A DNA stretch of 64,000 nucleotides from Vibrio sp. AND4 (GTDB lineage Bacteria > Pseudomonadota > Gammaproteobacteria > Enterobacterales > Vibrionaceae): the NCBI RefSeq assembly GCF_000171815.1, contig NZ_ABGR01000012.1, positions 27,735-91,734 of the forward strand. The letters are read 5' to 3'. This document shows, piece by piece, positions 51,775 through 63,729 of this stretch. Positions within the stretch are counted from its first letter, which is position 1. Every line of letters starts with the position of its first letter. Both the position numbers and the translations under genes were made by a program. The notes beneath the pieces were generated by a model. The model did no database searches. It saw only the letters and a program-made list of their open reading frames with translations, and was not told the DNA's origin.

Positions 51775-53052
51775 ATGTCTGAAGACAATCGCCAAGAAGT
51801 CAGCCCAGAAGAAGAACGTCGTCAACAAGCATTGGACTACCATGCGTACCCAACTCCAGGAAAGATCTCAGTAGAACTGACTAAGCCTGCTGAGACAGCT
51901 AACGATCTTGCATTGGCATATAGCCCTGGTGTGGCAGAGCCTGTACGTGAAATCGCGCAGAACGCTGACAATGTGTACAAGTACACGGCGAAAGGCAACA
52001 TGGTTGCGGTTATCTCTAACGGTACGGCGATTCTTGGTCTTGGTAACCTTGGTCCGTTAGCCTCTAAACCAGTAATGGAAGGTAAAGCGCTGTTGTTCAA
52101 ACGCTTTGCTGGTTTAGATTCAATTGATATCGAAGTAAAACACCGTACGATCGACGAATTTGTCGACACAGTTGCCAATATTGCTGACACTTTCGGTGGC
52201 ATCAATCTTGAAGACATTAAGGCCCCAGATTGTTTCGAGATTGAAAAGCGTCTTATCGAACGTTGTGATGTACCAGTGTTCCACGATGATCAACACGGTA
52301 CTGCAATCGTAACCGCTGCGGGTATGCTGAACGCAATTGAACTGCAAGGTAAGAAGCTTGAAGAATCAACCATCGTTTGTCTTGGTGCTGGTGCTGCGGC
52401 GGTTGCATGCATGGAGCTGTTGATCAAATGTGGCGCAATGCGCGAGAAGATCTACATGCTGGATCGTAAAGGCGTCATCCATACACGTCGCGATGACCTA
52501 AATGAATACAAACAGCTATTTGCGAACAATACAGATAAGCGTACTTTGGAAGATGTGATTGAGGGTGCGGATCTGTTCTTGGGCGTATCGGGTCCAAACC
52601 TACTACCAGCAGAAGCGTTGAAGCTAATGGCTGAAAAACCTGTGGTGTTTGCATGTTCAAACCCAGATCCAGAAATTAAACCGGAACTGGCTCGTGCAGT
52701 CCGTGATGATTTGATCATGGGGACAGGGCGCAGTGATTACCCGAACCAAGTCAACAACGTACTCTGCTTCCCATTCATCTTCCGTGGCGCATTGGACGTT
52801 CGTGCAAGCGAAATTAATGATGAAATGAAGCTAGCGGCAGTTGATGCGATTCGTGGACTCGCTAAAGAGCCCGTTCCTAAAGCGGTATTGAAAGCGGCTG
52901 GTGTCGATAAACTAGAATTTGGCTCTGACTACATCATTCCTAAACCAATGGATCCACGTCTACTTCCACGCGTAGCAAAAGCGGTTGCAAAAGCAGCCGT
53001 TGATTCAGGTGTCGCGCGTATTGAAATGCCAGAAAACTACATGGCTGAGTAA
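51775..53052 (+). CDS. malic enzyme, short form
   Basis: The enzyme oxidatively decarboxylates malate to pyruvate, probably with NADP or NAD. The 425-residue form has the malic domain (1-170) with [10 protein letters not shown] and the NAD(P)-binding domain ([15 protein letters not shown]). It lacks the phosphotransacetylase-like domain of MaeB, so it is shorter than the 750-residue form. It stands alone between tuf and metJ. Confidence 0.92.
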   Translation: MSEDNRQEVSPEEERRQQALDYHAYPTPGKISVELTKPAETANDLALAYSPGVAEPVREIAQNADNVYKYTAKGNMVAVISNGTAILGLGNLGPLASKPVMEGKALLFKRFAGLDSIDIEVKHRTIDEFVDTVANIADTFGGINLEDIKAPDCFEIEKRLIERCDVPVFHDDQHGTAIVTAAGMLNAIELQGKKLEESTIVCLGAGAAAVACMELLIKCGAMREKIYMLDRKGVIHTRRDDLNEYKQLFANNTDKRTLEDVIEGADLFLGVSGPNLLPAEALKLMAEKPVVFACSNPDPEIKPELARAVRDDLIMGTGRSDYPNQVNNVLCFPFIFRGALDVRASEINDEMKLAAVDAIRGLAKEPVPKAVLKAAGVDKLEFGSDYIIPKPMDPRLLPRVAKAVAKAAVDSGVARIEMPENYMAE

Positions 53053-53074
53053 GCCAGAGTCGTTGTTATGGTAA

Positions 53075-53106
53075 AGAAAAGGGACGCGATGGCGTCCCTT
53101 TTTTGG
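53075..53106 (+). terminator. rho-independent terminator after the malic enzyme gene
   Basis: AAAAGGGACGC (53077-53087) / GCGTCCCTTTT (53092-53102), loop GATG, then T. Confidence 0.9.
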
Positions 53107-53161
53107 TTTGGTCGAAAATTGCATCAGGGCAACTTTATTATTCTGATGGATTTGTAAATAA

Positions 53162-53482
53162 TTATTCTTCGTCGAACGCTTCGAATTCTATCCCCATTGC
53201 CGTCATCAGTGCTTGCGCTTCTGTAGGAATTTCATCTGGACGATCTTTGCGAAGGTCTTCATCGGTTGGCAAGGGCTGGCCAGTGTAAGCATGCAGGAAA
53301 GCTTCACACAGTAGTTCACTGTTAGTCGCATGGCGTAAGTTGTTGATCTGGCGGCGAGTTCGCTCATCTGTCAGCACTTTTAAAACTTTTAGCGGGATAG
53401 AGACGGTAATTTTTTTTACTTGTTCGCTTTTTTTACCGTGCTCAGCATACGGGCTAATGTATTCGCCATTCCAGTCAGCCAT
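53162..53482 (-). CDS. metJ: methionine repressor MetJ
   Basis: MetJ is a ribbon-helix-helix repressor that uses S-adenosylmethionine as corepressor and binds tandem 8-bp AGACGTCT boxes. The 106-residue protein has the beta strand [15 protein letters not shown] and helix [23 protein letters not shown]. It is divergent from metB, with met boxes between them. Confidence 0.97.
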   Translation of the reverse strand: MADWNGEYISPYAEHGKKSEQVKKITVSIPLKVLKVLTDERTRRQINNLRHATNSELLCEAFLHAYTGQPLPTDEDLRKDRPDEIPTEAQALMTAMGIEFEAFDEE

Positions 53483-53567
53483 TGCGCACCTTCATTAATG
53501 TAATAAGTTAGAAAATAAATATAGGCACTGATTTTAGCTGCATTTACCGCCATAAGCAAAGACATAT

Positions 53568-53591
53568 AGACGTCCAGAAGTGTTGACGTCT
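53568..53591. promoter_or_regulatory. MetJ boxes between metJ and metB
   Basis: Three contiguous 8-bp boxes: AGACGTCC, AGAAGTGT and TGACGTCT, against the consensus AGACGTCT. They lie about 120 bp before metB and 86 bp before metJ, so both may be controlled. Confidence 0.8.
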
Positions 53592-53710
53592 CATTTTTAG
53601 ACAAGTAAAGTGAGGTTATTCGTTAGGGATGCTTGTTAATCAATTGAACTATACAAGCTAGATATAGCGCATTCCCCTTAAGATGTCATCACCCGTGAAA
53701 GGATACACCC

Positions 53711-54871
53711 ATGACCACTCGTAACCCAGCGACCATTGCTGTACGCACTGGTATTGAATCAGATAGTCAATACCATGCGGTTGTACCACCCATTTATCTT
53801 TCGACTAACTATGGTTTTCCTGCGTTTGGCGAGGTTCCACAATATGATTACACCCGTTCCGGAAACCCAAACCGAGGTCTGCTCGAGCAAGCGTTGTATG
53901 AACTCGAATCAGGCAAAGGTGCGGTCGTTACTAACTGTGGTACGTCGGCTTTAAACCTTTGGATATCCGCGTTTCTTGGCCCTGATGACCTAATTGTAGC
54001 ACCACACGATTGCTACGGTGGTACGTATCGATTGTTCAACACTCGAGCAAATAAAGGTGACTTTAAAGTGCAGTTTGTCGACCAATCGGATCAGCAAGCT
54101 CTGGATGCAGCGATGGTGAAGAAACCAAAGCTTATCTTGTTAGAAACGCCGTCAAACCCGCTGGTGCGTGTGGTTGATATTGCCACCGTGTGTGAAAAAG
54201 CAAAACAAGTTGGCGCACTCGTTGCCGTGGATAATACTTTTTTGACACCTGTGTACCAAAAGCCTCTGGAGCTTGGGGCGGATTTTGTTATTCACTCAAC
54301 GACGAAATACATTAATGGACACTCTGATGTCATTGGTGGTGTGGTGGTCACCAAGAGCGAAGCGCATGCTGAAGAATTAGCATGGTGGGGTAACTGTATT
54401 GGCGCAACGGGCACGCCATTCGACAGCTACATGACACTAAGAGGGCTCCGTACGTTGGGTGCGCGGATGCGAGTTCATGAAGAAAGCTCTCAGCAAGTGT
54501 TGGCATCGCTACAAACGCAATCTTTGGTGGCGAAGATTTATCATCCAAGCCTGCCAGAGCATCCTGGTCATGACATCGCGAAAAAACAACAATCTGGTTT
54601 TGGCTCTATGCTGAGTTTTGAATTTGCAGGGTCTTTTGAGCAGTTAAAAGTGTTCGTGAAAGCGCTTGAACTATTCTCTCTCGCTGAATCGTTAGGCGGT
54701 GTTGAAAGCTTAATTTGCCACCCTGCTTCAATGACACATCGTGCCATGGGTGAAGAAGCATTGGCTGAAGCGGGTGTCTCTCAACAGTTACTGCGTCTGT
54801 CGGTTGGTTTGGAAGATGCGCAAGATCTGATTGCCGATCTTGAGCAAGCATTCGCGAAAGCTGCACAGTAG
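53711..54871 (+). CDS. metB: cystathionine gamma-synthase MetB
   Basis: MetB joins O-succinylhomoserine and cysteine to form cystathionine. The 386-residue PLP enzyme has the lysine in HSTTKYINGHSDVIGG and the YGGTYRLFN turn. It begins metB-metL, 17 nt before metL, as in E. coli. Met boxes lie upstream. Confidence 0.95.
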   Translation: MTTRNPATIAVRTGIESDSQYHAVVPPIYLSTNYGFPAFGEVPQYDYTRSGNPNRGLLEQALYELESGKGAVVTNCGTSALNLWISAFLGPDDLIVAPHDCYGGTYRLFNTRANKGDFKVQFVDQSDQQALDAAMVKKPKLILLETPSNPLVRVVDIATVCEKAKQVGALVAVDNTFLTPVYQKPLELGADFVIHSTTKYINGHSDVIGGVVVTKSEAHAEELAWWGNCIGATGTPFDSYMTLRGLRTLGARMRVHEESSQQVLASLQTQSLVAKIYHPSLPEHPGHDIAKKQQSGFGSMLSFEFAGSFEQLKVFVKALELFSLAESLGGVESLICHPASMTHRAMGEEALAEAGVSQQLLRLSVGLEDAQDLIADLEQAFAKAAQ

Positions 54872-54888
54872 TTGGGGGAGGAAAGGTC

Positions 54889-57297
54889 ATGAGTGTACAA
54901 CGTCAGCTGCATAAATTTGGCGGCAGCAGCTTAGCGAACCCCAAATGCTACCAGCGTGTGGTCAGTATTCTTAAAGAGTATTCTGCAGAAAATGACTTGG
55001 TGGTGGTTTCAGCGGCAGGAAAAACGACGAACCGTTTGATCGAGTTTTTAGACGGGTTAGATAACGATGGTCGTATTGCCCATGAGGCCTTGCAGGGCTT
55101 ACGACAGTTTCAAACAGAATTAGTAGAAGCTCTGCTAGAAGGTCAAGTAAAGGCGCAACTGCTTGCTTTGCTTCAAGATGAATTCAGCACCTTGGCTGAG
55201 TTAACTGTTCCGCTGACAGACACACAAAAAGCGGCGGTATTGGGCCATGGTGAAGTATGGTCTTCACGCTTGCTTGCTGCGCTGTTATCGCAAGAGGACC
55301 TGCCAGCGGTGGCACAAGATTCGCGTGTGTTTCTGCGCGCGGAAGCAGGAACACAGCCAGAAGTCGATCGTGCTCGTTCATATGAACTGATCAAAGACGC
55401 ACTGATTCAACACAAGCATAAACGCGTGATCATCACGGGTTTTATGGCACAAAACCAAGCTGGAGAAACGGTACTGCTTGGACGTAATGGTTCAGACTAC
55501 TCAGCAACCATAATTGGAGCTCTGGCGGAAGTAAGTTCAGTCACTATTTGGAGTGATGTGGCTGGTGTTTATAGTGCAGATCCTCGCTTGGTATCGGATG
55601 CTTGCCTACTTCCGCTGCTACGTTTGGATGAGGCAAGTGAACTTGCTCGTTTGGCTGCTCCTGTACTTCATAGCCGAACGCTGCAGCCTGTGGCGCAGAG
55701 TGCAATGGACTTGAATCTCAAATGTAGTTATCAGCCAGAATCTGGCTCAACGCGCATTGAACGTGTATTGGCATCGGGTCGCGGCGCAAAAATCATTACC
55801 TCACTTGATGACGTGCTATTGGTTCAGCTGTCTTTTCTCCATGGCCACGATTTTGATCGAGCACAGAAAGAGGTTCTGCAAGCTTTAAAGCGTGTTCAAT
55901 TAGAGCCTTTAGCATTTGAAGCTCAAGAAGATCAATGTACTTTGCGCCTGGCATATACTGCTGAGATTGCTGGTGGTGCACTGGCTTATCTGCAAGATTT
56001 GGCCGTTGAAGCCGAAATCAAACTGAAAGAAGGCTACTCATTAGTGGCTGCAGTTGGTGCTGGCGTGACAAAAAACGCCAATCATTGCTTTGGCTTTTAT
56101 CAACAATTAAAGCGTGCACCAGTGGAGTTTATTTCAGAAGCAGAATCTGGCTTAAGCTTGGTTGCCGTGCTTCGCCGCGCAGAAGTCGAAGAGCTGGTAC
56201 AAAGTATTCATAGTCAACTGTTTCAAGCACAAAAGCGTGTCGCGATAGCCTTGTGCGGTAAAGGAAACATTGGGTCAAGTTGGCTATCACTGTTTGCAGA
56301 GCAAAAAGAAGAGCTCGAAAAACGTCACGGCATGAGTTTTGATCTGGTCGCCGTGGTCGACAGTCAAACTTACTGGTTTGATGAAAACGGCATTGATGCG
56401 GAAACTGTGGCTCAACGTTTTAATGATGAGAGTATTGAGAACGATGGAGATTGGTTAACTAAGCTGAGTGCGGTACAGAACTTCGATGAAGCCGTGGTAT
56501 TAGATGTCACGGCGAGTAAAGATCTGGCAACACGTTACGTGGAAGTCGCTCAGCAAGGTATTCACCTTATTTCTGCCAACAAAGTAGCAGGTTCGGCAGG
56601 GAGTCAGTATTACCATAAGGTACAAGATGCTTTTGCTAAAATCGGACGTCATTGGCTATACAATGCCACTGTTGGCGCAGGGCTACCGATAAACCATACC
56701 GTCCGAGATCTGCGCGAAAGTGGTGATGATATTGTCGCCATATCGGGTGTTTTTTCGGGCACCTTATCTTGGTTATTCCAGCAATTTGATGGCTCAGTAT
56801 CGTTTGCTGAACTGGTCGATTTGGCTTGGCAACAAGGTTTGACTGAGCCAGACCCTCGTGCTGACTTAGATGGTTCTGACGTGATGCGTAAGTTGGTTAT
56901 CTTGGCTCGTGAATCTGGTTTGGATATTGAACCAGAAAACGTAAAAGTGGAATCGCTTGTACCAGAAGAGTTGCGAGAACTGAGTTTAGACGCCTTCTTT
57001 GATCGAGCTGATGTCCTAAGTGAGATGCTACAAGCGCGTTTGGTCAAAGCACTGCGAAATGACCAAGTGTTGCGTTATGTTGCGCGTTTAGAGCGTAATG
57101 GTAACGCGACAGTGGGGGTCGAAGCGTTATCACGTGAGCACGCATTGGCGAACTTACTGCCGTGTGACAATATCTTCGCAATTGAGAGTAAATGGTACAA
57201 AGATAATCCACTGGTGATTCGTGGTCCAGGAGCTGGGCGTGAAGTGACAGCTGGGGCGATTCAATCTGACCTCAATCGCTTGGCTGGTTTGTTCTAA
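54889..57297 (+). CDS. metL: bifunctional aspartokinase / homoserine dehydrogenase II
   Basis: MetL catalyses the first and third steps from aspartate towards methionine. The 802-residue protein has an aspartokinase domain (HKFGGSSLANPKCY; GRNGSDYSAT), an ACT-like regulatory region (about 310-460) and a homoserine dehydrogenase domain from about 455 (GKGNIGSSWL; NKVAGS; TVGAGLPI). It closes the metBL operon. Confidence 0.95.
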   Translation: MSVQRQLHKFGGSSLANPKCYQRVVSILKEYSAENDLVVVSAAGKTTNRLIEFLDGLDNDGRIAHEALQGLRQFQTELVEALLEGQVKAQLLALLQDEFSTLAELTVPLTDTQKAAVLGHGEVWSSRLLAALLSQEDLPAVAQDSRVFLRAEAGTQPEVDRARSYELIKDALIQHKHKRVIITGFMAQNQAGETVLLGRNGSDYSATIIGALAEVSSVTIWSDVAGVYSADPRLVSDACLLPLLRLDEASELARLAAPVLHSRTLQPVAQSAMDLNLKCSYQPESGSTRIERVLASGRGAKIITSLDDVLLVQLSFLHGHDFDRAQKEVLQALKRVQLEPLAFEAQEDQCTLRLAYTAEIAGGALAYLQDLAVEAEIKLKEGYSLVAAVGAGVTKNANHCFGFYQQLKRAPVEFISEAESGLSLVAVLRRAEVEELVQSIHSQLFQAQKRVAIALCGKGNIGSSWLSLFAEQKEELEKRHGMSFDLVAVVDSQTYWFDENGIDAETVAQRFNDESIENDGDWLTKLSAVQNFDEAVVLDVTASKDLATRYVEVAQQGIHLISANKVAGSAGSQYYHKVQDAFAKIGRHWLYNATVGAGLPINHTVRDLRESGDDIVAISGVFSGTLSWLFQQFDGSVSFAELVDLAWQQGLTEPDPRADLDGSDVMRKLVILARESGLDIEPENVKVESLVPEELRELSLDAFFDRADVLSEMLQARLVKALRNDQVLRYVARLERNGNATVGVEALSREHALANLLPCDNIFAIESKWYKDNPLVIRGPGAGREVTAGAIQSDLNRLAGLF

Positions 57298-57323
57298 GCT
57301 GACAACAACACGTTTACGAAAGA

Positions 57324-57360
57324 CGATAAAACCTCGGATTGTTTCTGGGGTTTTTTATCG
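57324..57360 (+). terminator. rho-independent terminator after metL
   Basis: GATAAAACCTC can pair with GGGGTTTTTTATC around GGATTGTTTCT; T-rich 3' arm. Confidence 0.65.
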
Positions 57361-57485
57361 CCTCTGCAAAATCGAAAAGTAAGTCTGAGGATGAGAGACT
57401 AAGCAACTTGAACTCTCTTCATTCTAAAGTTGAGAAAAATTCATAATCACAAGGTTGACATTAAATCCTATTCAATACATTCTGT

Positions 57486-57509
57486 GGACATATAGACGTC
57501 TAAACGTCA
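57486..57509 (+). promoter_or_regulatory. MetJ boxes upstream of metF
   Basis: AGACGTCT (57494-57501) is a perfect met box, followed by AAACGTCA (57502-57509) and preceded by a weak GGACATAT. They lie about 50 bp before the metF start. Confidence 0.85.
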
Positions 57510-57536
57510 ACTTAAGGAATTTTGATTTCGTGGTGA

Positions 57537-58460
<924 letters not shown>

Positions 58461-58489
58461 TCTGTTTTCCTCAGATTGAGACAGTAAAA

Positions 58490-58524
58490 AGAAAAGGCTT
58501 GCCTACTGGCAAGCCTTTTGTTTG
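58490..58524. terminator. bidirectional terminator between metF and aphA
   Basis: AAAAGGCTTGCC (58492-58503) / GGCAAGCCTTTT (58508-58519), loop TACT. Confidence 0.9.
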
Positions 58525-58539
58525 ATTTAAAGTGATGAA

Positions 58540-59079
58540 TTAGCCAATCACCTCAAGTTCTGTCAGTACTTCTTCTGCCCAGTTAATCCACGCTTCACGT
58601 AGCATTAGGTTACGACGAAGAGTCAGACGCTCCAGACGTGCTTGCTTGTCTAGCGTTGATGGCGTTGCGTAGTAAGCCGCTTCGATCTCTTTGTAATGAG
58701 CAACCAATTTACGAGACTCTTCGACAAGTTCAGAAAGTTGGTCGCGGAACGGCGCTGCTGGTTGCACGGCACAAGCAACAAGCTTCGCAGAGAATTCGTC
58801 GCGTACCGTTGGATGTGCTGTTGGTTGATCAAACCATTCGCCCAACGCGCTACGGCCTGCGTCAGTGATTGAGTAAACTTTGCGGTCTGGTTTGCCTTCT
58901 TGGGGCTCTAATACGCAAGTTACCAGTGCTTTCTCGGCCATTTTATTAAGTTCACGATAAACTTGCTGGTGGCTTGCTTTCCAGAAGTAACCGATGCTAG
59001 CTGAGAATTCTTTAGTGATATCGTAACCGGTAGCGTCGCGAGTGCTGAGTACAGTTAGAATTACGTGTGGTAATGACAT
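58540..59079 (-). CDS. aphA: quorum-sensing master regulator AphA (PadR family)
   Basis: AphA is the low-cell-density master regulator of Vibrio quorum sensing, opposing LuxR/HapR/OpaR, and a virulence activator. The 179-residue protein (from MSLPHVILTVLSTRDATGYD) has the PadR winged helix (about 1-85; SHQQVYRELNKMAEKALV) and the antiparallel coiled coil (about 90-170). The seven upstream residues to 59100 are not needed. It is convergent with metF. The 437-nt upstream region has a LuxR-like site and a possible Qrr target. Confidence 0.95.
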   Translation of the reverse strand: MSLPHVILTVLSTRDATGYDITKEFSASIGYFWKASHQQVYRELNKMAEKALVTCVLEPQEGKPDRKVYSITDAGRSALGEWFDQPTAHPTVRDEFSAKLVACAVQPAAPFRDQLSELVEESRKLVAHYKEIEAAYYATPSTLDKQARLERLTLRRNLMLREAWINWAEEVLTELEVIG

Positions 59080-59516
59080 GTCTTCAATCCAAATGGTCAA
59101 TAAACTTGTGAATAAGCTAACTACACTTTCATTTGCGTTCTTAATGACGCTTAAGTTTTTTAATGTGTAGCTAGCACCAACAATGTTGGTCCTGTCACCT
59201 TAAAGCCGTTTATCACCTAGAGTTGATGGATGTTTCCATCGAGCTGGAGCTTATATGATTAGATTTGTGAGCTTCCAGCGGAGAGGTAGTATATAAATAA
59301 TAAGCATGAAGTGGAATAGTAGGACAAAATTACCCAAAAAAACTAATAAAATACTCAATAGCAAGCTTGTTTAGTGAATTATTTTGTTTGTTGGGGACTT
59401 TTTGTTCGTTACTTAGGTTAATTATCTGGCCGAATCTTGCCAAAATAGCAGGAATGGTTGCCTGACAATAAAGGCTGAGCTGCTACTCAGCCTTTGTGTA
59501 TCGTTACGCGGTTCAA
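59080..59516. other. aphA upstream region
   Basis: No gene lies in this 437-nt stretch. On the minus strand it holds the aphA leader, with a UUAUUCAC-type octamer complementary to the conserved Qrr segment (recalled) 29 nt before the start codon (59108-59115 on the plus strand), and a LuxR/OpaR-like sequence at 59343-59361. The ppc terminator region lies at its right edge: a 10-bp stem CTGAGCTGCT / AGCAGCTCAG-type around 59475-59495. Confidence 0.5.
59343..59361. promoter_or_regulatory. LuxR/HapR/OpaR-like site upstream of aphA
   Basis: CTAATAAAATACTCAATAG matches 13 of 19 positions of TTGATAAATTTATCAATAA, with a perfect TCAATA half. It lies about 265 bp upstream of the aphA start. Confidence 0.45.
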
Positions 59517-62150
59517 TTAGCCCGTGTTACGCATGCCAGCAGCAATACCGGCAATTGTCACCATTAGTGCTTCTTCTAGGTTTGCAGAAGCTTCCTCTGT
59601 TTGACGAGTACGGTATAGTAATTCCGCTTGAAGCATATTTAATGGCTCAACATAGGTATTACGAAGGCGAATAGATTCTAAGCCCCATGGGTCACTTTGC
59701 ATTAGGTTCTCGTTGTTCTCTACATTCAGCACTGACTTGATGTCTTGTTGCAGTTGCTTCCGTAGTCGATCTCCTAATGGTTGTAACTGATCGTCAACTA
59801 AGCGTTGATCATAGTAGTGAGAGATTTCCATGTTGCACTTGGTGTATACCATTTCAAGCATACCTAAACGAGTTGAGAAAAATGGCCATTCACGACACAT
59901 TTCTTCCAGTAGTGCCTGATGCCCCTTGTCTACCGAGTACTGAATCGCCTCACCAGCGCCTAACCATGCAGGAAGAACTAAACGATTTTGGCTCCAAGAA
60001 AAAATCCATGGAATCGCACGTAAGCTCTCTACGCCACCATTTGGGTTACGTTTTGCTGGGCGTGAGCCAAGTGGCAATTTACCGAGTTCTAGCTCCGGAG
60101 TTGCCTGGCGGAAGTAAGGGACAAAGTCTGGTTCGCCACGAACGATACTGCGATACGCTTCACAGCTAACTTCAGATAAAACATCCATTAGGTCTCGCCA
60201 CTCTTGCTTCGGCTCAGGTGGTGGGAGCAGGTTTGCTTCTAGGATGGCACTCGCGTACAGGTTAAAGCTATTGACTGCAACGTCAGGTAGACCAAGCTTA
60301 AAGCGAATCATCTCCCCTTGCTCGGTCACGCGTAGACCGCCTTTCAGGCTCTTAGGTGGTTGAGATAATAATGCGGCATGCGCTGGCGCGCCCCCACGAC
60401 CAATCGTACCGCCACGACCGTGAAACAGTGTCAATTCAACACCTTCTTCCTCTGCAACGTTAACCAGAGAGTCCATAGCGTGGTATTGCGCCCATCCTGC
60501 AGACATGACACCTGCATCTTTTGCTGAGTCAGAATAGCCGATCATGACCATTTGGTGGTTCTGGATAAAGCCACGGTATAGGTCAATGCCCATCAGCTGT
60601 TTGATGACTGCTTCCGCGTTGTTCAAATCATCCAGTGTTTCGAATAGAGGGCATACGTCCATGCGATACGGACAGCCTGCTTCTTGCAGCAGTAAATGAA
60701 CAGCCAGGACGTCAGAGGCGGTGCGCGCCATGGAGATAACATAAGCCCCAAATGCTTCACGAGGCTGCGCTGCAACAATTTTACAGGTATCCAAAACCTC
60801 TTTAACCGGTTCTGACGGCTCCCAATCACGAGGTAGAAGAGGGCGCTTAGACGCAAGTTCGTTGGTTAGGAAAGCAATCTTATCTTGCTCGCTCCATTGT
60901 TCGTAGTCACCAATACCAAGGTAACGAGTCAGCTCAGACAGAACGTCTGCGTGACGGGTGCTCTCTTGACGAATATCGAGACGAACCAAGTGGATACCGA
61001 ATGCTTTAACACGGCGCAGCGTATCCAGCAGCGAACCGTTGGCAATCACGCCCATGCCACATTCATTCAGCGATTGGTAACAGGCGTAAAGTGGTTCCCA
61101 AAGTTGTTCTACTTTTTGCAGTGGTGCTTTGACTGCCAGTTTCTGGCCATGAACTTTTGCATCTAAAATGTCTTTAGTTTCGCTCAGCAGTGAACGCAGC
61201 TGTTTTAGGATTGCACGGTATGGTTCGTGTTGATCTTCACCGGCAAGCTCACGAACTTTGTCGTTGCACACTGTCATCGACAGTTCGCTGATCAACTCGT
61301 TGATGTCGTTGAGATACAGATCAGCAGCTTTCCAACGAGACAGAAGCAGCACTTCACGAGTCACACTGTGGGTCACAAATGGGTTACCGTCGCGGTCACC
61401 ACCCATCCAAGATGAGAAGTGCACAGGGCGAGCATCAATTGGCAGATCTTCGCCAAGGTAAGATTTCAGGCGGTCGTTCATTTCACGTAAGAAGTCAGGT
61501 ACGGCTTCCCACAGTGAGTTTTCTACAACGGCAAAACCCCATTTAGCTTCATCAAGCGGTGTAGGTCGCTGCTGACGAATAACGTCAGAGTGCCAGCTTT
61601 GAACGATCAGCTGTTCAAGGCGACGTTCGGTTTTCTTGCGTTCTTTGAAAGAGAGATCACTTAACTCTAGCTTAGACAGACATTCATTAATCTTAACAAG
61701 CTTGTTGATCATGGTGCGACGAGTGATTTCGGTTGGGTGTGCGGTGAGCACGAGTTCAATGTTTAGGTCGCGGATTGCTTGGGCCGTCTCCAGCTTACTC
61801 ACATCATTTTGCTCAAGTTTTGCGAACAGCGAGTTAATTGCGTCAGGTTCGCAGATGTGTTCTTCACAATGACGTGAAATGGTGTGGTATTGCTCTGCAA
61901 TATTGGTCAGGTTGAGAAATTGGTTGAACGCGCGCGTAACGGGCGTCAATTGTTCACCTGGCAGGCTTTTAATTTCTTCTATTAAACTTTCCCTGTCAGC
62001 CCGATTTCCAGCTTGAGCCGATTTGGATAATTTACGAATGGTTTCCACTTTCTCGAAGATTTCTTCGCCATGAGCATCACGAATTGTGTTACCCAGAAGG
62101 TGGCCCAACATGCGCACATTACTTTTCAGTGCGGCGTATTTCTCGTTCAT
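59517..62150 (-). CDS. ppc: phosphoenolpyruvate carboxylase
   Basis: PEP carboxylase replenishes oxaloacetate from PEP and bicarbonate. The 877-residue protein has the active-site His in [25 protein letters not shown] and the Gly-rich [12 protein letters not shown]; the C terminus ends NTG, as in E. coli. The start chosen is [11 protein letters not shown] (AGGA before it). Confidence 0.98.
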   Translation of the reverse strand: MNEKYAALKSNVRMLGHLLGNTIRDAHGEEIFEKVETIRKLSKSAQAGNRADRESLIEEIKSLPGEQLTPVTRAFNQFLNLTNIAEQYHTISRHCEEHICEPDAINSLFAKLEQNDVSKLETAQAIRDLNIELVLTAHPTEITRRTMINKLVKINECLSKLELSDLSFKERKKTERRLEQLIVQSWHSDVIRQQRPTPLDEAKWGFAVVENSLWEAVPDFLREMNDRLKSYLGEDLPIDARPVHFSSWMGGDRDGNPFVTHSVTREVLLLSRWKAADLYLNDINELISELSMTVCNDKVRELAGEDQHEPYRAILKQLRSLLSETKDILDAKVHGQKLAVKAPLQKVEQLWEPLYACYQSLNECGMGVIANGSLLDTLRRVKAFGIHLVRLDIRQESTRHADVLSELTRYLGIGDYEQWSEQDKIAFLTNELASKRPLLPRDWEPSEPVKEVLDTCKIVAAQPREAFGAYVISMARTASDVLAVHLLLQEAGCPYRMDVCPLFETLDDLNNAEAVIKQLMGIDLYRGFIQNHQMVMIGYSDSAKDAGVMSAGWAQYHAMDSLVNVAEEEGVELTLFHGRGGTIGRGGAPAHAALLSQPPKSLKGGLRVTEQGEMIRFKLGLPDVAVNSFNLYASAILEANLLPPPEPKQEWRDLMDVLSEVSCEAYRSIVRGEPDFVPYFRQATPELELGKLPLGSRPAKRNPNGGVESLRAIPWIFSWSQNRLVLPAWLGAGEAIQYSVDKGHQALLEEMCREWPFFSTRLGMLEMVYTKCNMEISHYYDQRLVDDQLQPLGDRLRKQLQQDIKSVLNVENNENLMQSDPWGLESIRLRNTYVEPLNMLQAELLYRTRQTEEASANLEEALMVTIAGIAAGMRNTG

Positions 62151-62449
62151 TGTCATCCTGCCTCGTAAAAAAACTACATCCATTGTCCTTGTTTAGACTC
62201 CAATCTAGCCAAAATAACCAGTTATAGTCAAATAAAGCCGAGTCAGTTTGTAATCATTCTGCTGTTTAGCTGATTTAGAGCAAAATTAGGTCTGCTTGAC
62301 TAAGTTGATGTGAAAATTAATTACAAAATGACCGCTTAAATAGCGATGTAGCGTACTTCAAGAAGCAAATAGCGCCGAGGGGAGTGGGAGTCGAAGATGA
62401 CAAAATGCAGCCCAATAGCGCTGCATTGTCAGAAAAGTACAAAATGCGA
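62151..62449. other. ppc promoter region
   Basis: The 299-nt gap between argE and ppc (both minus strand) holds a hairpin AATGCAGC / GCTGCATT at 62404-62427, which may terminate argE, and the ppc promoter. No gene. Confidence 0.5.
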
Positions 62450-63586
62450 CTAACAACAATATTTCACCATCGCACGCGAGAGCACATCAATGGTTGGGTC
62501 GATAAAGTCGAGAGATAGGAACTCATCCGGTTGATGAGCTTGATCAATTGAACCTGGGCCGAGAACCAAGGTGGGACACAACTGCTGTAGAAATGGCGCT
62601 TCAGTGCAGTAGTTCACGGTTTCTGAGCTGGTTTGGCAAATTTCTTCTACACCTCCGATAAATGGGTGGTCATGTTGGCATTCGTAGCCTGGAATGGGTT
62701 CGTGCAGGGGAATAATTTCTAATCGCCCAGGCCATTTGGCTTCGATTTCCTTTAGCGCGCCGCGCAGCATGTTCTCTAACCCATCAAGGCTGATGCCAGG
62801 GAGGGGGCGCACATCATAATGCAATTCACAGCAACCGCAGATACGGTTCGCACTGTCACCACCGTGAATATGCCCAAGGTTCAAGGTAGGGCTTGGAATC
62901 GCAAATCCTGGGTGATGATACTCTTTTACCAACTTATCGCGTAGCTGCATCATAGCAAACATGACTTCATGCATGATCTCAATCGCGTTGACGCCAAGAG
63001 CAGGATCGGATGAGTGACCGGATTTGCCTGTTACGCGAATCGCGTTTGCCACATGCCCTTTGTGGCCTCGAATTGGCACCAGGCTGGTGGGCTCACCAAT
63101 GATGCAGTAATCCGGTTGAAAGGGAGCGTTCTCAGTAAAGTGACGCGCACCCAGCATGGTGGTCTCTTCATCACAGGTCGCCAATACATAAAGTGGCTTG
63201 GTCTGTTTACTCCAATCGACTTTCTTCACCGCTTCATAAATAAACGCGAAGAAGCCTTTCATGTCAGCAGTCCCCAGACCGTAAAAGCGGTTGTCTTTTT
63301 CGGTTAGCTTATGTGGGTCAAAACTCCAACGGCCTTCATCAAATGGCACAGTATCACTGTGACCCGCGAGCAGCAGACCGCCTTCACCTTCGCCCATACG
63401 TGCGATCATATTGTGTTTGCCTGTTGCGACTTCGATCACTTCAACACTGAAGCCAAGATCGTTAAACCAAGAAGCGAGCTTCTCGATCACTTTGGCATTG
63501 CCTTGATCCCAACTGGGATCGGTTGAGCTGATCGAAGAGGTGCTGATCAGTCCTTCATAGACCTCTAGAAAACTTGGTAATTGCAT
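62450..63586 (-). CDS. argE: acetylornithine deacetylase ArgE
   Basis: ArgE removes acetate from N-acetylornithine to form ornithine. The 378-residue M20 metallopeptidase has the metal-binding [15 protein letters not shown] and [10 protein letters not shown] motifs. The start [13 protein letters not shown] is chosen; a TTG 10 codons upstream (63616) is an alternative with a closer ribosome binding site. Divergent from argC with ARG boxes between. Confidence 0.95.
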   Translation of the reverse strand: MQLPSFLEVYEGLISTSSISSTDPSWDQGNAKVIEKLASWFNDLGFSVEVIEVATGKHNMIARMGEGEGGLLLAGHSDTVPFDEGRWSFDPHKLTEKDNRFYGLGTADMKGFFAFIYEAVKKVDWSKQTKPLYVLATCDEETTMLGARHFTENAPFQPDYCIIGEPTSLVPIRGHKGHVANAIRVTGKSGHSSDPALGVNAIEIMHEVMFAMMQLRDKLVKEYHHPGFAIPSPTLNLGHIHGGDSANRICGCCELHYDVRPLPGISLDGLENMLRGALKEIEAKWPGRLEIIPLHEPIPGYECQHDHPFIGGVEEICQTSSETVNYCTEAPFLQQLCPTLVLGPGSIDQAHQPDEFLSLDFIDPTIDVLSRAMVKYCC

Positions 63587-63632
63587 GGATTGTTCAATTC
63601 TCCTGTTGACAGACAAAGCACAAAAATGTAAA

Positions 63633-63670
63633 ACACATATTAAATCATATTTTATGAATAATAAATCACA
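63633..63670. promoter_or_regulatory. two ARG boxes between argE and argC
   Basis: TGAATAATAAATCA (63655-63668) differs from TGAATWWWWATTCA by one base. A weaker box, core 63634-63647, lies exactly 21 bp upstream, the usual spacing for ArgR hexamer binding. Confidence 0.75.
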
Positions 63671-63729
63671 ATGAAGTTAATTTTAAACATGGATAGTCAT
63701 TTGATCCTTAAGTATATGGATGCCACGTC

